Shown: positions 45,201-56,018 of the stretch, piece after piece
How positions within the stretch are numbered: position 1 is the first letter of the stretch
Layout of the letters: the number at the start of each line of letters is the position of its first letter
Source: Cryptomeria japonica
Taxonomy: Eukaryota > Streptophyta > Pinopsida > Cupressales > Cupressaceae
Length of the DNA: 64,000 nucleotides
Direction: 5' to 3'
Assembly: GCF_030272615.1 (NCBI RefSeq)
Contig: NC_081406.1
Location: 480,160,900 to 480,224,899 of the forward strand
Notes under the pieces: generated by a model
Databases searched by the model: none
Told to the model about the DNA's origin: nothing
Seen by the model: the letters and a program-made list of their open reading frames with translations, nothing else
Made by a program: the position numbers and the translations under genes

Positions 45201-46394
45201 TTCTTCACCACCTCCAGCAATTTCTGAGACAAGTTTGATGGCTTTACCTTCATGGCTAAGCTCTTTCACTCCTAAGAGAAAGAAGTAGGAAATTTCTCGT
45301 GATATCTTTGATTTTCAAGAGCTGAAAAATTCTAAACCCAAAGCTGCTAAAAGTGCTAAGACGGTTTCAAGAGTGATAGTTGATAGCAACAGGATGAAAG
45401 TTGCAGAAATTATTGAGCCAATCGTGGACAAGCCACATGAAGAGATGCAATCTTCTGACTACAGAATCACAAGGGTGGAACTTGGTAAACAAACACATGC
45501 ATCTATCATGCATGATGCCCAACACTTAGTAACTTCATTGGTGCAGCGATATGATGAACTCCTGACAAAGAAAGACAAGCTAGAAGAGGAAAATTCGCAG
45601 CTTATCTCAGTGATTCAAAAGATCACTAAATCTTTCGAGGAAGGGGTCAATCTTCAACTTCTTTTTCCTTAGAAGAATCAGTTCGGGAAGTTGAACGAGC
45701 TGCTCAAAAAGTGCGAGCAATTGATTCTTGGGTAGATCAGATTTCAGATCTATGTGCTCAAGTCTTGAAGGAGACGTTCCAGGTAATGGTCAAGTTGGAA
45801 ATGATCAAGGTAAAATTGAAGTAGACTTCTGAAGCTTTCAAACAAGATCTAGAAAAGGTTGAAAGCAACTTAAAAGTCTGGCGTAGGTTGCCTGAAGAAA
45901 AATTGGATGTTCTACAAGAGAATAGCATTATTCCTATCAGGGTCATGTATATAGAATTTGCAAAATTTCTAGAAAATAAATCCCTTGTTTTGAAAGAACT
46001 CATTCAAGAGATTGATGATGCCTTGAAATTGCACATAGAAATGGTGCAAGATATCGTTTCTCGTTTTGAGAAAATATCTTGCAAGATCATAATTCAGGAC
46101 GAGGAGTTGTTGTCAGAAGAAGAAGTTCTTTCTGATTTGAGTAGAAAGATTCATCAGGAAATGGAAGCAGAACAGTTTTCAGTTGCATCAATTCAAGCTT
46201 TGGTGAAATACCAAGTCCTTCTGGAAGAAGTTCAAACTGTTCTAGAAAAACATAGAACCACAATTCTTAGTTGTTGTGATATTGTTATCAAAACGGTCAT
46301 TGTTGCTAAGAATACCCATGAGCCAAATCCTGATGAGCTGCAAGGAATGATCCAAAAATTTGAAGAATACATGGCCAAGCGTGTTGCTTTATAA
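42275..46394 (+). pseudogene. Element B ORF, member of the A/B/C protein family
   Basis: ATG at 42275 as in A. Conserved blocks are ELILECARCYDPRS, AIIAYLAEDAIAEVFGIP, KEEYSDLVFLLNRVMGM, GWMFYFIQDCLKG, DNLDFQLRNVEQSKS, TKLIEKYGSWYIQFP and VGKTLEVCQS. The middle is Lys/Pro/Ser-rich. The C-terminal part (45.4-46.39 kb) is helical and probably coiled coil (DELLTKKDKLEEENSQLI). Stops include TGA 42566, TGA 43022, TGA 43832, TAG 43903, TAG 44746 and TAG 45286. The TAG before EESASED is shared with A at the same place (12304), so it was inherited. A small internal duplication with frame loss occurs at 44530-44570. Function unknown; no enzymatic motif. Confidence 0.6.
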
Positions 46395-46622
46395 GTGTCT
46401 TAGTTTAAATTTTAGAATTGTAGTTCTGTTTTTGACAAGTTTACTTGTAAATACAATTTTGTAATTGCAAGTTACCTCATCACTTGCACTTTTGTAATTA
46501 CATGTAAACCAACTACAAGTCAATTTAGAATAAGACTTGTAATTTTGAATAAGTCTTAGTTAGTTCTTGAAAAGGTCCAAGTTAGTTGGAATCCTCCCTT
46601 CTTTTTCTGAAGGCTCCTCTCC

Positions 46623-46630
46623 TATAAATA
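46623..46630 (+). promoter_or_regulatory. TATA box after the element B ORF
   Basis: TATAAATA followed by TTTGAGGGGG, 230 bp after the ORF stop and reading outward, in the same relative place as the A element TATA. Confidence 0.5.
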
Positions 46631-47445
46631 TTTGAGGGGGTTTATTGTATCTTTTATCTTTTCAAAAAAGCAAGCAAGTAAAGTCTGCCAAAATTTACTG
46701 CAAGGAAGACTTTGAGCTTTTTATGTGTAAATTGAAGTTGAAAGGAATATAAGAAAATCATTCAAGGATTTAGACTTTGTGTTGAATCTCTTGAGTTTTT
46801 TGTTCATTATTGCACTTCTTGCATGTGATTCTTGAGAGATTAATCGAATTTGTTTTGCAGACTTTGTGTTGCAAATATTGGAGGTTAATATAGATTAAAG
46901 TAAAGTTCTTATCGAGGAAGGCTGTAAAACTTTGTGTCTACACTTGTTCTTGAAAGAAATTAGAGTAGAAATTGATTTGTGTTAAGAAACAGCTGTGAGA
47001 CTTTGACTTCACACTAATTCTTGTTGTTTTGTGTTTAAAGTGGCAATATACTTCAGACTTTATGCTGTTGTACCTTGCACTTGTTCTTATTATCATAAAA
47101 GGGTAGATAGGATTTCAGATATTGAAAACTTTGCGTTTGATATCGTTTTCCTGTCCCGAAGGAAGTGACAGAAGTCTTTGCGCTTTAGGAAACTTCATTT
47201 CCTCTCACTCATTTTATCGTACAAGTTATTGTTGATATTTGTTTCTAGTTGCTATTCTTTTCTGTGAAGAGAAAAGAATATAGTTTTTCTTGAAAGAAGG
47301 AGGAAAATTGTTGTCCCATCCATATTAAATTAGTTTAGATAGGGGGAGCCTTCCCTTAGAATTAAGAGAATATTTACTCACATTGTGGCTGAAATCCACA
47401 ATTTTGTATAGCTGTCGAGGTGTACAAAATTTTCAACTAACACTC

Positions 47446-48221
47446 GTGAATTTTTACATTAACACTTTCAACAATCTTATGTAACCTTTTATTGAAACAT
47501 TTATAAGCCTTACTTTTAGAAGAATAACCCAAAAAGATACCTTCATCTGCCCTAGCATCAAATTTACCTAGGTTGTCTTCTCTTTTGATATAACAGGGAC
47601 TACCAAAAATTCTGAAGTACTTTATAGTAGTAGGCTTACCTTTCCACAACTCATATGGTGTTTTGTTGTGCTTTGCTCTCATCATCCCTCTGGCAGCAGT
47701 TCATACTGCTTCTCTCCAAAAAGTGTCTCTTACCTTTGACTCATTCATCATACTTCGAGCCATTTCTTGGACTGATATGTTTTTCCTTTCAATAACACCA
47801 TTTTGTTGAGATATTCTAGTTGCTGAAAACTGTCTTTTAATACCATTTTTCTCACAAAAACTAATAAACGCGTTAGAAGTAAATTCACCTCCATTATTTG
47901 AATTTAAGCATTTAATTTTCAGTCCTAATTCATTTTCAACTAGAGCCTTGAAAGCTTTAAACTTTTCAAGTGCTTTTGATTTTTCCTTTAAAAAGGTTAC
48001 CCAAGTCATGCGTGAATAGTCATCAATCAAAAGCATGAATTATTTCTCACCTTATAGACTTGCAGTCCTTGTAGGACCACACAAGTCTATGTGTACAAGC
48101 TCTAGAGGTCTAGTACTAGATGATTCCTTTAATTTGAAACTAGCTCTAGTTTGTTTGCCCATCTAACAGTCTTTGCAAACAATATCTGAAGGTTTAGCAA
48201 GTTGTGGCATGTCTCTAACAA
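47446..48221 (-). pseudogene. Copia integrase catalytic core remnant
   Basis: Minus strand: a Cys pair (VCKDC) of the zinc finger, then FMLLIDDYSRMTWVTFLKEK with the first catalytic Asp, then LNSNNGGEFTSNAF with the usual second Asp replaced by Asn, then GVIERKN with the catalytic Glu region. The C-terminal PYELWKGKPTTIKYFRIFG and ADEGIFLGYSSKSKAY motifs follow. In-frame stops occur before the core. The enzyme would join retrotransposon DNA to the host chromosome; the D to N change and stops make this copy inactive. Confidence 0.9.
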
Positions 48222-48226
48222 CTTCC

Positions 48227-48524
48227 TGTTGTCGGGAATAATCATTATGTTATGTTGTTATGTTTATGTTGTCGTCGGTAATAATGTGTTACGGCGGTCA
48301 GTTAGTTAGCCGACGGGTAGGTAGTTGGAGTCGCTACGGTTGTGTCGCACCCCTTCGGCTGTCATATATTGTACCACCTCTGGGTGTTGGAGGAGATGTA
48401 ATGTTGACGACAGATTATAATATGAACATCTTTTGACATTAATGGAAAGCTACATCCTTTGTAATTGCATTGTGCATTGCTGTTTAGTTTCTGTATTCTT
48501 CCTGTTTACCCAGTGAGGTAAACA
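48227..48524 (+). repeat. 5' LTR of the gypsy element
   Basis: TGTTGTCGGG to GAGGTAAACA, 298 bp. TATA-like CATATATTG at 48363. Confidence 0.95.
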
Positions 48525-48526
48525 TT

Positions 48527-48541
48527 TGGCGCCGTTGCTGA
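48527..48541 (+). other. Primer binding site, tRNA-Asp type
   Basis: TGGCGCCGTTGCTGA; the first 12 bases match the complement of the plant tRNA-Asp 3' end, as in many Tat/Athila-like gypsy elements. Confidence 0.85.
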
Positions 48542-49094
48542 CACGAACTCGGAACAGGAGACACGGAGACACGGATGGCGCACAGACACAATGGGCCTAC
48601 CCGTTGGTGAGGTGAACCCGGAGGTCGACGATGCCCAAACAGAACTCTACGTAGGAGAAGACATTGCGACGAGAGAATTTTCGATTCTACTCCAAGTAGC
48701 CATTCAGACCTGCGTGCAACGAGAGGCGGCGGAGGCGGAAGTCCCACCAAGTGCCGTGTGGACAGCGTTGGAAGTGAGTCCGGAGGTAAATCGGTTGATG
48801 AACCATCTCCCCCGACTGCTAGCACAAGCATCGTTGGCACAACAAGCTCGCCTGGAGGAGATTGCCCAGGACGAGCGACGCCAACAAATTTTGCAGCAGT
48901 ACGAGGAACAGGAAGCAGAACGAGATGGCGCCAGGTCAGGGGCATTTGCACCGTGAGCCATACGGGACGGAATAAAAGAACACTTATTGTAATAATTATG
49001 TCATATTGTTGGCATAAACTTGTCTTCCACATTATGAATGAATAAAAGTGTTCTACTTTTTATGTCAAGTATATAGAAAGCGGTCTGGGAATTA

Positions 49095-50098
49095 ATGCCC
49101 AATACACTGAATAAAGACAAAAATAAGCCACAATATATAGATGAACGTGCAGTAGCCCAACGTGCCTTGATCCTTGAACAGCAAGCGGAAAGGCGACAGA
49201 GGTGTAAGCGAAGAGAGGAGGAACGCTCTGAAGGGGACGGTGAGGCCAGCGGCCACCCACGGAGTCGGGAGGAGTTACTTGCGGAAACCCGCCGCAGGAT
49301 AGAGTGTACCAAAACTCAGTTGAGGGAGTTGAGGGACGTGCCACACACACCAGAGGCTAGCAAAACTCCAGGGAGTGGGGAGGAGGCAGGAGAGGGAGAA
49401 GACACCGGGGCTACCAGGAGTGTCGGAGGGACACCGAGGCACGGCGGTCAAGCACCCCTTATAGGATCTGACCCATCCGGAGTAGGACAACAGCCACCAG
49501 TAGTAAAAAGGCAAGGTATGGCACAAAAACAAAAACTTCCAAAGTTCCATGGGGATGGGAAAGAAGACCCTGTCCGCCACTGTCGCACTTGTGAAACAAT
49601 TTGGGGAGCGAATGGTGTTACCGATGAGGACAAGTGGCTAACACAGTTTCCCGCAACCCTGAGGGGCGTAGCCATCGACTGGTTTTCGGATACGGATAAG
49701 GCTAAAATTGGCACATGGGCAGACTTGAAGAAGGAATTTCAAGCAGAGTTTCGTCTCCTAAGAGACGACAATGAGATCGTAGCCGAAATCTATGGCACGA
49801 AACAGAGGAAGGACGAGACTGTCCGAACCTACAGCCGGCGGCTCAAGGAGCTGCTAGGAAAGATGGAGAACCAGCTGGCAGACAGACTGAAAAAACGGTG
49901 GTTCGTGGAAGGTCTAAAGAAATCCCTTAGACGAAAAATGAAGATAGTACCTCCTTCTTCATATTCCGACGCCTATAACAGGGCAATGGATTTAGAAAGT
50001 GAACAGAAGACGTCCAAGAAGAAGAAAAATAAATCCTCGTCGGAGGATGATTCCTCTTTTGACAAAAGTGATAGCAGTGATGACGACTCTAATCGGAA
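49095..50098 (+). CDS. Gypsy gag, capsid part
   Basis: ATG at 49095. The N-terminal region is highly charged (EQQAERRQRCKRREEE), then basic KLPKFHGDGKEDP, then the retrotransposon gag core: FPATLRGVAIDWFSD, WADLKKEFQAEFR, VRTYSRRLKELL, KRWFVEGLKKSLRRKM. An acidic Ser-rich segment follows (SSSEDDSSFDKSD). Around 50098 the frame shifts by one base; the zinc knuckles continue in the other frame. It would form the particle shell. An upstream open frame at 48591-48956 is GC-rich but unassigned. Confidence 0.85.
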
Positions 50099-51402
50099 GG
50101 TACGGGGCTCTCCAGAAAGATATGGAGCGAATGATGAGAGAGATAAAGGCAACCAAAGGAAGCACAAGCAAAGGCGACGAAGGGGATTTATGGTGCACGG
50201 ACTGCCGTACCGACGGACACACCAAGGGGTCTTGTCCGAAAAAAGCATTTTGCGATATTTGCCAGATTGCCGGACACCTTACCAAGGAGTGTCCGTACAA
50301 TATGAGGACCCGTAACCAACAGGTTCTCTTTACAGAACCATCTGCGTCAGCCGGCACGTCCCAGCCTGCGAGCAACAACGCCTCGTCTGGCAGGTACCGA
50401 AACAACAGGCGAGGAAGAGGTAACAATAACAATAACGGAAGCCGTATCCAGTATGACGCCAAGGGCCGGCCAATTATCCAATGTAGGGCCTGTAATCAGT
50501 GGGGGCACTTCGCCCGTGATTGCACGAAGGAAGCCACCCCTCAGCACCTCTGCCGTTGGTGTGGGCCAGGCGACCATGAGGACGCAAATTGCCCGCAGGC
50601 AGGGGTTAATCTCCTCAACATTGAGAAGGCTGAGAAGACTCGTGAGAAAGAAGTACTGGCGATCACTCGCGCCCAGACAAAAAAAGCCACTTATCCTAAC
50701 CCCCGTACGGAGAAGGAGAGATTACGGGAGGCAAAGGCCAATATTGAACGTGAGATGACGACCGAACGACAGGACAACGAGGTGGCGAGTACATCATCCC
50801 GTACGGAAGCAGAAAATAACATCATTGGGCAAATCTTGCAGATGGAGGTGCCGATAAAGGTAAAAGACCTTCTAGACTCTATGCCACAATTGAGGACTGC
50901 CATCCTCACCAATGTGCAAAGCACCGTAGCATCGAGTGCACCACAGGTAGGGGTTCCCGCCACCGCATCGTCGAGTGCACCACAGGTAGGGGTTCCCGCC
51001 ACCGCTATGAAGAGTACACCACAGGTGGAGGTTTTTGTCAGCCCTTCGACTAACCCGATGTTACTAGCTGTGAGCAGTGGTAGACACCCAGCTGTGGTAG
51101 AAATGGGTATCCGTGGGACCATTCTGAAGGACACCATTGTGGATGGTGGATCTGGGGTGAATGTACTACCAGAAGAAACATGGAAGCGGCTGGGGAAGCC
51201 CACCCTGTGGCCACCCACATTCAACCTGGTGGGAGCGGACCAACACGGCATTAAGCCACTCGGTCTGTTGATGGCCCAGCAAGTGACGATTGGTACGCAA
51301 CCATTCTTGTTAGATTTCGTGGTTATTCCCTCGAAGAAGAAAGGCTATGACGCCATCCTGGGGAGAACGTGGTTGATCAACGCGAGGGTAAACCACAACT
51401 GA
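50099..51402 (+). CDS. Gypsy nucleocapsid (four CCHC knuckles) and aspartic protease
   Basis: In the frame +1 to the capsid part: ALQKDMERMMREIKA, then knuckles CTDCRTDGHTKGSC, CDICQIAGHLTKEC, CRACNQWGHFARDC and CRWCGPGDHEDANC, each C-x2-C-x4-H-x4-C. Then come a linker with a 12-residue tandem repeat (SSAPQVGVPATA; 50930-51020) and a retropepsin-like domain with VDGGSGVNVLPEETW (D-G-G in place of D-T/S-G, usual for this gypsy group) and DAILGRTWL. The stop at 51400 results from loss of one base relative to the downstream frame, which continues from 51403 in frame 0. Confidence 0.85.
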
Positions 51403-52163
51403 AGAAAAATACCCTTTCCATGGAGAAGGGAGGGCGGAAATATACCATTGACCTACACACCCAAGATGTCAGCGAAGAGCTCGCCTCTTCAGACTCGGAC
51501 TCAGAGGATTCTAATAAAGGGGAAGGGGGTCCCGATGAAAGCAAGGGCAAGAACGCGATGGAGCCGAATAGTGAAGGGGTGCTAGAATTGGAGGGATGTT
51601 CTGAAGATGAGGTATGCTCGACTAACGGGCTCTTCCACTGGCAAATGGAGGATTACGAAATGTTCCAAAGCTACAGGCTCGAAGTAGAGGAACCAGAGCA
51701 ACCAACAGAGGTGTACCTGTCGGAATACAAAGAATATTGGAAGGGAGACGCCCCAAACCCTGGCGACGTAAATAATCCGAAGAGTGTCGGCACCGATTGG
51801 AACCCTGTGTGGAAGGCCGCAGCCTTCAAAATCTTTATTATCCTTCTTCTTCTTATGTACGGGAAGGAGACCGTGGTACCTCTAGAATTTGTGGTTCCAG
51901 GTCTTCGGATGGCCATGGAAAATAAACTTGCCACCAATAGGTTCAAATTGAAACCCTACCACGCGAAGCGCACAGGGGACCCAAGAGGCTGGAAGGACAC
52001 CCGGGAGTCCGGAGGAGGACCCGAGGGGATGGAAGGGGACTCGAGAGGCCAGGCAGGCGACTCGCCAGGTATAGGACCAAAACAAGAGACTCTCGAGCGA
52101 GGAAAACCGAGAAGGATGAAGGGCAATCCCAGAGACACGAGACCCGAGCAGACGACTCTCTAA
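51403..52163 (+). pseudogene. Gypsy pre-RT linker fused to integrase C-terminal tail
   Basis: Open frame (frame 0) from the protease end: KGGRKYTIDLHTQDVSEELA, an acidic region, then LFHWQMEDYEMFQSYRLEV, the linker usually before RT. At about 51830 it jumps to LLLLMYGKETVVPLEFVVP and LRMAMENKL, which belongs near the C-terminus of gypsy integrases (usually FQLVYGKEA-PIEF-VPSLR). So RT, RNase H and most of integrase have been deleted, leaving a clean frame. The tail is Gly/Arg-rich repeats. Confidence 0.8.
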
Positions 52164-52295
52164 GACATCTAAATTAGGAGATGAGGAAAAAACAAAAAAA
52201 ACAAAAAACGTACGGTCGTATGACAGGCGACCGTACGGTCAAAAATATTTAAAAATTAAAAAAAAAAAAAAAAAAAAAGAAAAAAGGAGAGAGGA

Positions 52296-52400
52296 AAATG
52301 GCCACCGACGGTGGCACCACCGTGCGGTGGAACCACCGACGGTGGCACCACCGTGCGGTGAAACCACAGACGGTGACACCACCGTGCGGTGGGAGCCACC
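52296..52400 (+). repeat. ~31-bp tandem repeat with dyad symmetry in the gypsy 3' region
   Basis: Three units of CGACGGTGGCACCACCGTG then CGGTGGAACCAC, each containing CCACCG/CGGTGG inverted copies. Preceded by a long A-run (52255-52285). Confidence 0.8.
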
Positions 52401-52535
52401 GAAGGCCGTGGGAATATAAACGCCGCACAGCAGCTGATGAACAAAACACCACGCCACGCCGTGCAAAGGAAGAAAAAAAAACGAACGCCGAGGAGAGGAG
52501 AAGCCGCCACGCCGAGCAAAGGAAAAAAGGACCCC

Positions 52536-52662
52536 GCGAGGGGCGTTGCCCCTCGACCCCGCGAGGGGCGCTGCCCCTCGACCCCGCTGGGGCGTTGCCC
52601 CAAACCCCGCGAGGGGCGCTGCCCCTCGACCCCGCTGGGGGCGTTGCCCCCAGACCCCCAGT
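52536..52662 (+). repeat. Array of GC-rich hairpins in the gypsy 3' region
   Basis: Five consecutive units separated by ACCCCG: two or three CGAGGGGC / GCCCCTCG stems, one CTGGGGC / GCCCCA stem and one CTGGGGGC / GCCCCCAG stem, each with a GTT or GCT loop. Both sides of the stem change together. Confidence 0.85.
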
Positions 52663-53370
52663 TTATTTTGAGCTACAAAAGACCACGGGAAGTGTTGTGC
52701 CTGCAGCTAAGCATTGGCAGGGAAGCCATAAGCCGTAGAGGGAGACGGATTTGGAGGTTGGGAACAAACAGAGTTTGAGGGAAGGCATTGCAGGTCCGCG
52801 CAGTTGTATGACACCAGGGAGTTATTCAGTTCAGTTTTTAGCCTTTGGGGGAGTGTGATGGAGGATTTGAGGTGGCTCCTAGCATTTGTGCCAACGGATT
52901 GTGGCCACCTCCAGGCATGACTGGTACGCTTTGAGGAACTCGGAGTATGTTTCGGCTGGACGTGAGGTTGCCTTGGTGGATGCGCAGAGGGCTCGGGAGG
53001 AGCTGACCACCAGGTTGGAGGTAATAGTCGCGTGAGACTTAGTTCAGCGTACCCAGGAGTTGGATGCCGAGAGAGCAGCACGGGTGGCTATCGAGGACAA
53101 AGTGGCTAGGGAGATAGTATCAAGTGAGTAGCAGTTGGTGGAAGCTGAGACTGAAAAACGTGTTTTGCAGACAAGTTTGGGTTAAGCACAGGAGGATTGT
53201 GATGGCAAAGGAAGCAATATTGGTGAAATCCGCACTTGAGCATCAGATGGTAGCAGAAAAGGGTTTTCAGGCGAGGACGCAGCAAGTGTATAAGATCCGG
53301 GCCCGACTGGCATCAGTAGTTCCTGCCGTTCATCTCTATTTTGTATTAAGTCGTCGGAGTCGACTTCTTT

Positions 53371-53385
53371 TCTTGGGGGGGATGA
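53371..53385 (+). other. Polypurine tract of the gypsy element
   Basis: TCTTGGGGGGGATGA directly before the 3' LTR. Confidence 0.8.
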
Positions 53386-53683
53386 TGTTGTCGGGAATAA
53401 TCATTATGTTATGTTGTTATGTTTATGTTGTCGTCGGTAATAATGTGTTACGGCGGTCAGTTAGTTAGCCGACGGGTAGGTAGTTGGAGTCGCGACGGTT
53501 GTGTCGCACCCCTTCGGCTGTCATATATTGTACCACCTCCGGGTGTTGGAGGACATGTAATGTTGACGACAGATTATAATATGAACATCTTTTGACATTA
53601 ATGGAAAGCTACATCCTTTGTAATTGCATTGTGCATTGCTGTTTAGTTTCTGTATTCTTCCTGTTTACCCAGTGAGGTAAACA
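53386..53683 (+). repeat. 3' LTR of the gypsy element
   Basis: 298 bp; differs from the 5' LTR at about three sites (near 53495, 53540 and 53553). Confidence 0.95.
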
Positions 53684-53688
53684 CTTCC

Positions 53689-54190
53689 TTCTTGCTGATT
53701 TGAATCAGATTATCAAAGTTCGTGTGGCCAAATCTTCTATGCCACAACCAATCTTCGTCAAGTTGACTTAATAAACACTATTCACCATTAGTAACATCAA
53801 GAATATATAGATTGTTAGCAGCCCTACTAACATCAACAACATGCTTTCCATTTTACTAATAATGCAATAGTCTGAATTAAAGGTCAAGTCATATCCTTGA
53901 TCACTTAGTTGACTTACGCTCAACAAATTATGTTTTAGCCTTTTAAAATATAAAACATTTTCAACTTGAGTTTCACCATTATTCAACAAAAGTGTTCTTT
54001 TACCTGCAACTCTTGTAGTAGGATTACCTCCAAATCTAACTTTACCTTCATTCATCCTATCAAGAATAAAATTTTTACTCTTATCCCCTATCATATGTTT
54101 GGAGCAGCCACTACCAACATACCAAATATCCTTTTCATTTTATGCAAGGAAGGTTGCCTGCACAATTAAGAACTTTTTAGAAGTTTACTT
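53689..54190 (-). pseudogene. Copia protease and pre-integrase region
   Basis: The protease box reads WYVGSGCSKHMIG; the catalytic D of the usual D-S-G is G. This is followed by VENVLYFKRLKHNLLSVSQL, typical of copia proteins before the integrase, and then WHRRFGHTNFDNL, the His pair of the integrase zinc finger. The sequence stops at the gypsy insertion (TSD CTTCC 53684-53688). Confidence 0.9.
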
Positions 54191-54196
54191 CTCCTT

Positions 54197-55738
54197 TTAG
54201 TTTTTTCTCCACAATTTAGTATTCTCCCATGCCTTGCCTTTCATTTCAACTTTTTTGGTTAACGCTGTCAAGTCATTCTTACAAACTCCTGCATTATGTC
54301 CAAAGTTATTGCATTTATAACAAATAACATTAAAGTTCCTCAAAGGTGCAAATGAATTTCTGTTTATAAAACTGAAATCTCTCATAGCAAACACTCTACA
54401 ATTTATGGCTTTGTGACCAAAATTATTACATGTAAAGAAATAACCATAAAAGTAAGAATTATTAAACCTGCCCATATGAGTGTATCCAGCAATAGGAAAT
54501 CTTTTAAAAGCATTATTTCTTTTTTTAGAGATTGAATCTCTTGTGTTATCAGCATCAAATTTTTGCTGTTCTTCTTTAGAAGATTTTGAACATTGACCTT
54601 CTTCATGGCCAACCCCACTTTTATCAAGAGATTGCTTCTGAGAACCAACAAGATCATCCAAAGACATTGATCCTTTATGATTAATCTTCTCATGATTTAG
54701 TAACTATGAAGTTTTATCCAACTTCCTTAAAGAAACTATTTCAGCTTCAAGCTTTTCACAGTTTTGTTCTTTGTCCTTGAGTTGACATTTAATTTCTTCT
54801 TCTAGCTTCTTTGATTCCTCCATTTGAAGCTTCAAATTAGGTACCAACTTTTCTGCTACCTCTAAAGCAAGAGATTTTTCAGAATTTTTGATACTCTTCT
54901 TGTAACATCAACTTTAAATTCTGTTTTTTTTTTCTTAACTTTTTGATTTCATTAAGAACACTTTCAGCTCTTGCTTAAGATCCACTTCTTCTTCTCCTTC
55001 ATCAAAGTAGTCTTCTTCTTCTTGATTTTCAGACATAGTTTCTTCAAGAGCCATAAATAAAATCTCATCATTCAAGGACTCTTCTTCACTTGCCTCTGAT
55101 GAACAACTTTCTTCTTTAGAATAAAAACTTATCTTAAAATTATGAGTCTTCTCTTTTCTTATGAATTTATTTTTACTAAACTAGGTTCCTTATAGCTGCT
55201 GTCCTCATCTTTTTCATACGGACATTTGGCTGCAAAATGTCCTGTTTTTCCATAGTTAAAGCATTTTAAGTGCATCTTACCCTTATACTTTCCGGAGCCT
55301 CTTTTTAATTTTCTCACAAAATGCGTTGCTTCACAATCAGATTCTCCATTAGATCTCTCACTTGATATGTGCCTTTTCTTCGAAGCTTTGAAGATAGTTT
55401 ATTTTTTCGAAGAAGATTAAGCATTAGTTCTCATTTCATAGGCTGTCAGAATACCATGCAGCTTGTCAACTGTCAACTTATCAAGTTCAACCATCTCTTC
55501 AATAGCTAAGACTTTTGCATCAAACCTTAGAGGTAATAGTCTTAAGATCTTTGGAACAACTGTCTTGTCTTCAATCTTTTCTCCTAAACCCTTAAGTTTA
55601 CCACTTCATCAATTCTTAAAAAATAACCAACTGCATTTTCTTCTTCCTGCATTCTAAGACTTTCAAATTGCATTCTGTGGTTTGAAGTTTAGCATTCTTA
55701 ACTTTTTCATCTCCCTCATAAGCATTTTGAAGTTTTTG
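54197..55738 (-). pseudogene. Copia gag C-terminal half with zinc-knuckle remnants
   Basis: Minus-strand coiled-coil-like sequence (54.7-55.1 kb), a knuckle CYKCNNFGHNAGVC at about 54.29 kb, and a second knuckle-like FTCNNFGHKAINC at about 54.42 kb whose first Cys is lost. Frames change several times. Confidence 0.75.
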
Positions 55739-56018
55739 TCACATGGTATGAGCTGTTTCGCAGTGCATAACCTTTACAAATTCTGATTCAGATAAGCCAC
55801 ATAGTATTGCATTCATGGCTTTAGTATTACTTTCAAACTCCTTTCCATCCGCATCGGTAGGAGTTTGAGAAGGAAGAGTGTAACCATTTACCACGCTCAT
55901 CCAAACATCAAAGCCAAGTGACATTAGATAGGTCTTTATTTGAACACTCCAAAAAGCAAAGTTTGAGCCATCGAACAAAGTGTTGAGGTGTCTAAAGTCA
56001 CATCGCTGCAACTCTATC
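55739..56018 (-). pseudogene. Copia gag N-terminal (UBN2-like) domain
   Basis: Reads LFDGSNFAFWSVQIKTYLMS, then LGFDVWMSVVNGY, then NAILCGLSESEFVKVMHCET, the classic start of copia capsid protein. It belongs to the element running down to 47446. The frame ends at a stop where AKDMW is expected. Confidence 0.9.

Larger units (their letters stand above)
30652..47445 (+). mobile_element. Element B, relative of A, split by S1
   Basis: Starts TGTTGTGACC at 30652 and aligns with element A from 7783 for about 1.95 kb (to 32605). It is then interrupted by S1 (32611-41627) and resumes at 41633 in alignment with A from about 10070. The ORF follows (42275-46394), then a promoter-like block with TATAAATA at 46623. 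The right limit, CAACTAACA at about 47445, is set by the resumption of copia integrase sequence. No matching target duplication is seen (GGACG left, CTCGT right), so a deletion or recombination at one side is likely. The insertion between a copia LTR and copia integrase, with RT missing, points the same way. Confidence 0.6.
48227..53683 (+). mobile_element. Young Ty3/gypsy element with RT-RNaseH-integrase deleted
   Basis: LTRs of 298 bp at 48227-48524 and 53386-53683 with about three differences. Perfect CTTCC duplication (48222-48226 and 53684-53688). The primer site matches tRNA-Asp, and the purine tract is TTGGGGGGGATGA. Internal: gag with four CCHC knuckles, aspartic protease, a pre-RT linker, then a jump to the integrase C-terminal tail. 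RT, RNase H and the integrase core are absent. A recent, trans-mobilised deletion derivative. Confidence 0.9.

Noticed and set aside
48484-49032. 182-codon minus-strand frame
   Set aside because: Antisense shadow of the GC-rich gypsy leader, overlapping the LTR and primer site.
50691-51251. 186-codon minus-strand frame
   Set aside because: Antisense to the gypsy protease region, where the plus strand has clear knuckles and D-G-G.
52298-52778. Overlapping plus-strand frames of 129-146 codons
   Set aside because: They span tandem hairpin repeats and translate to low-complexity Arg/Pro sequence; not protein-coding.
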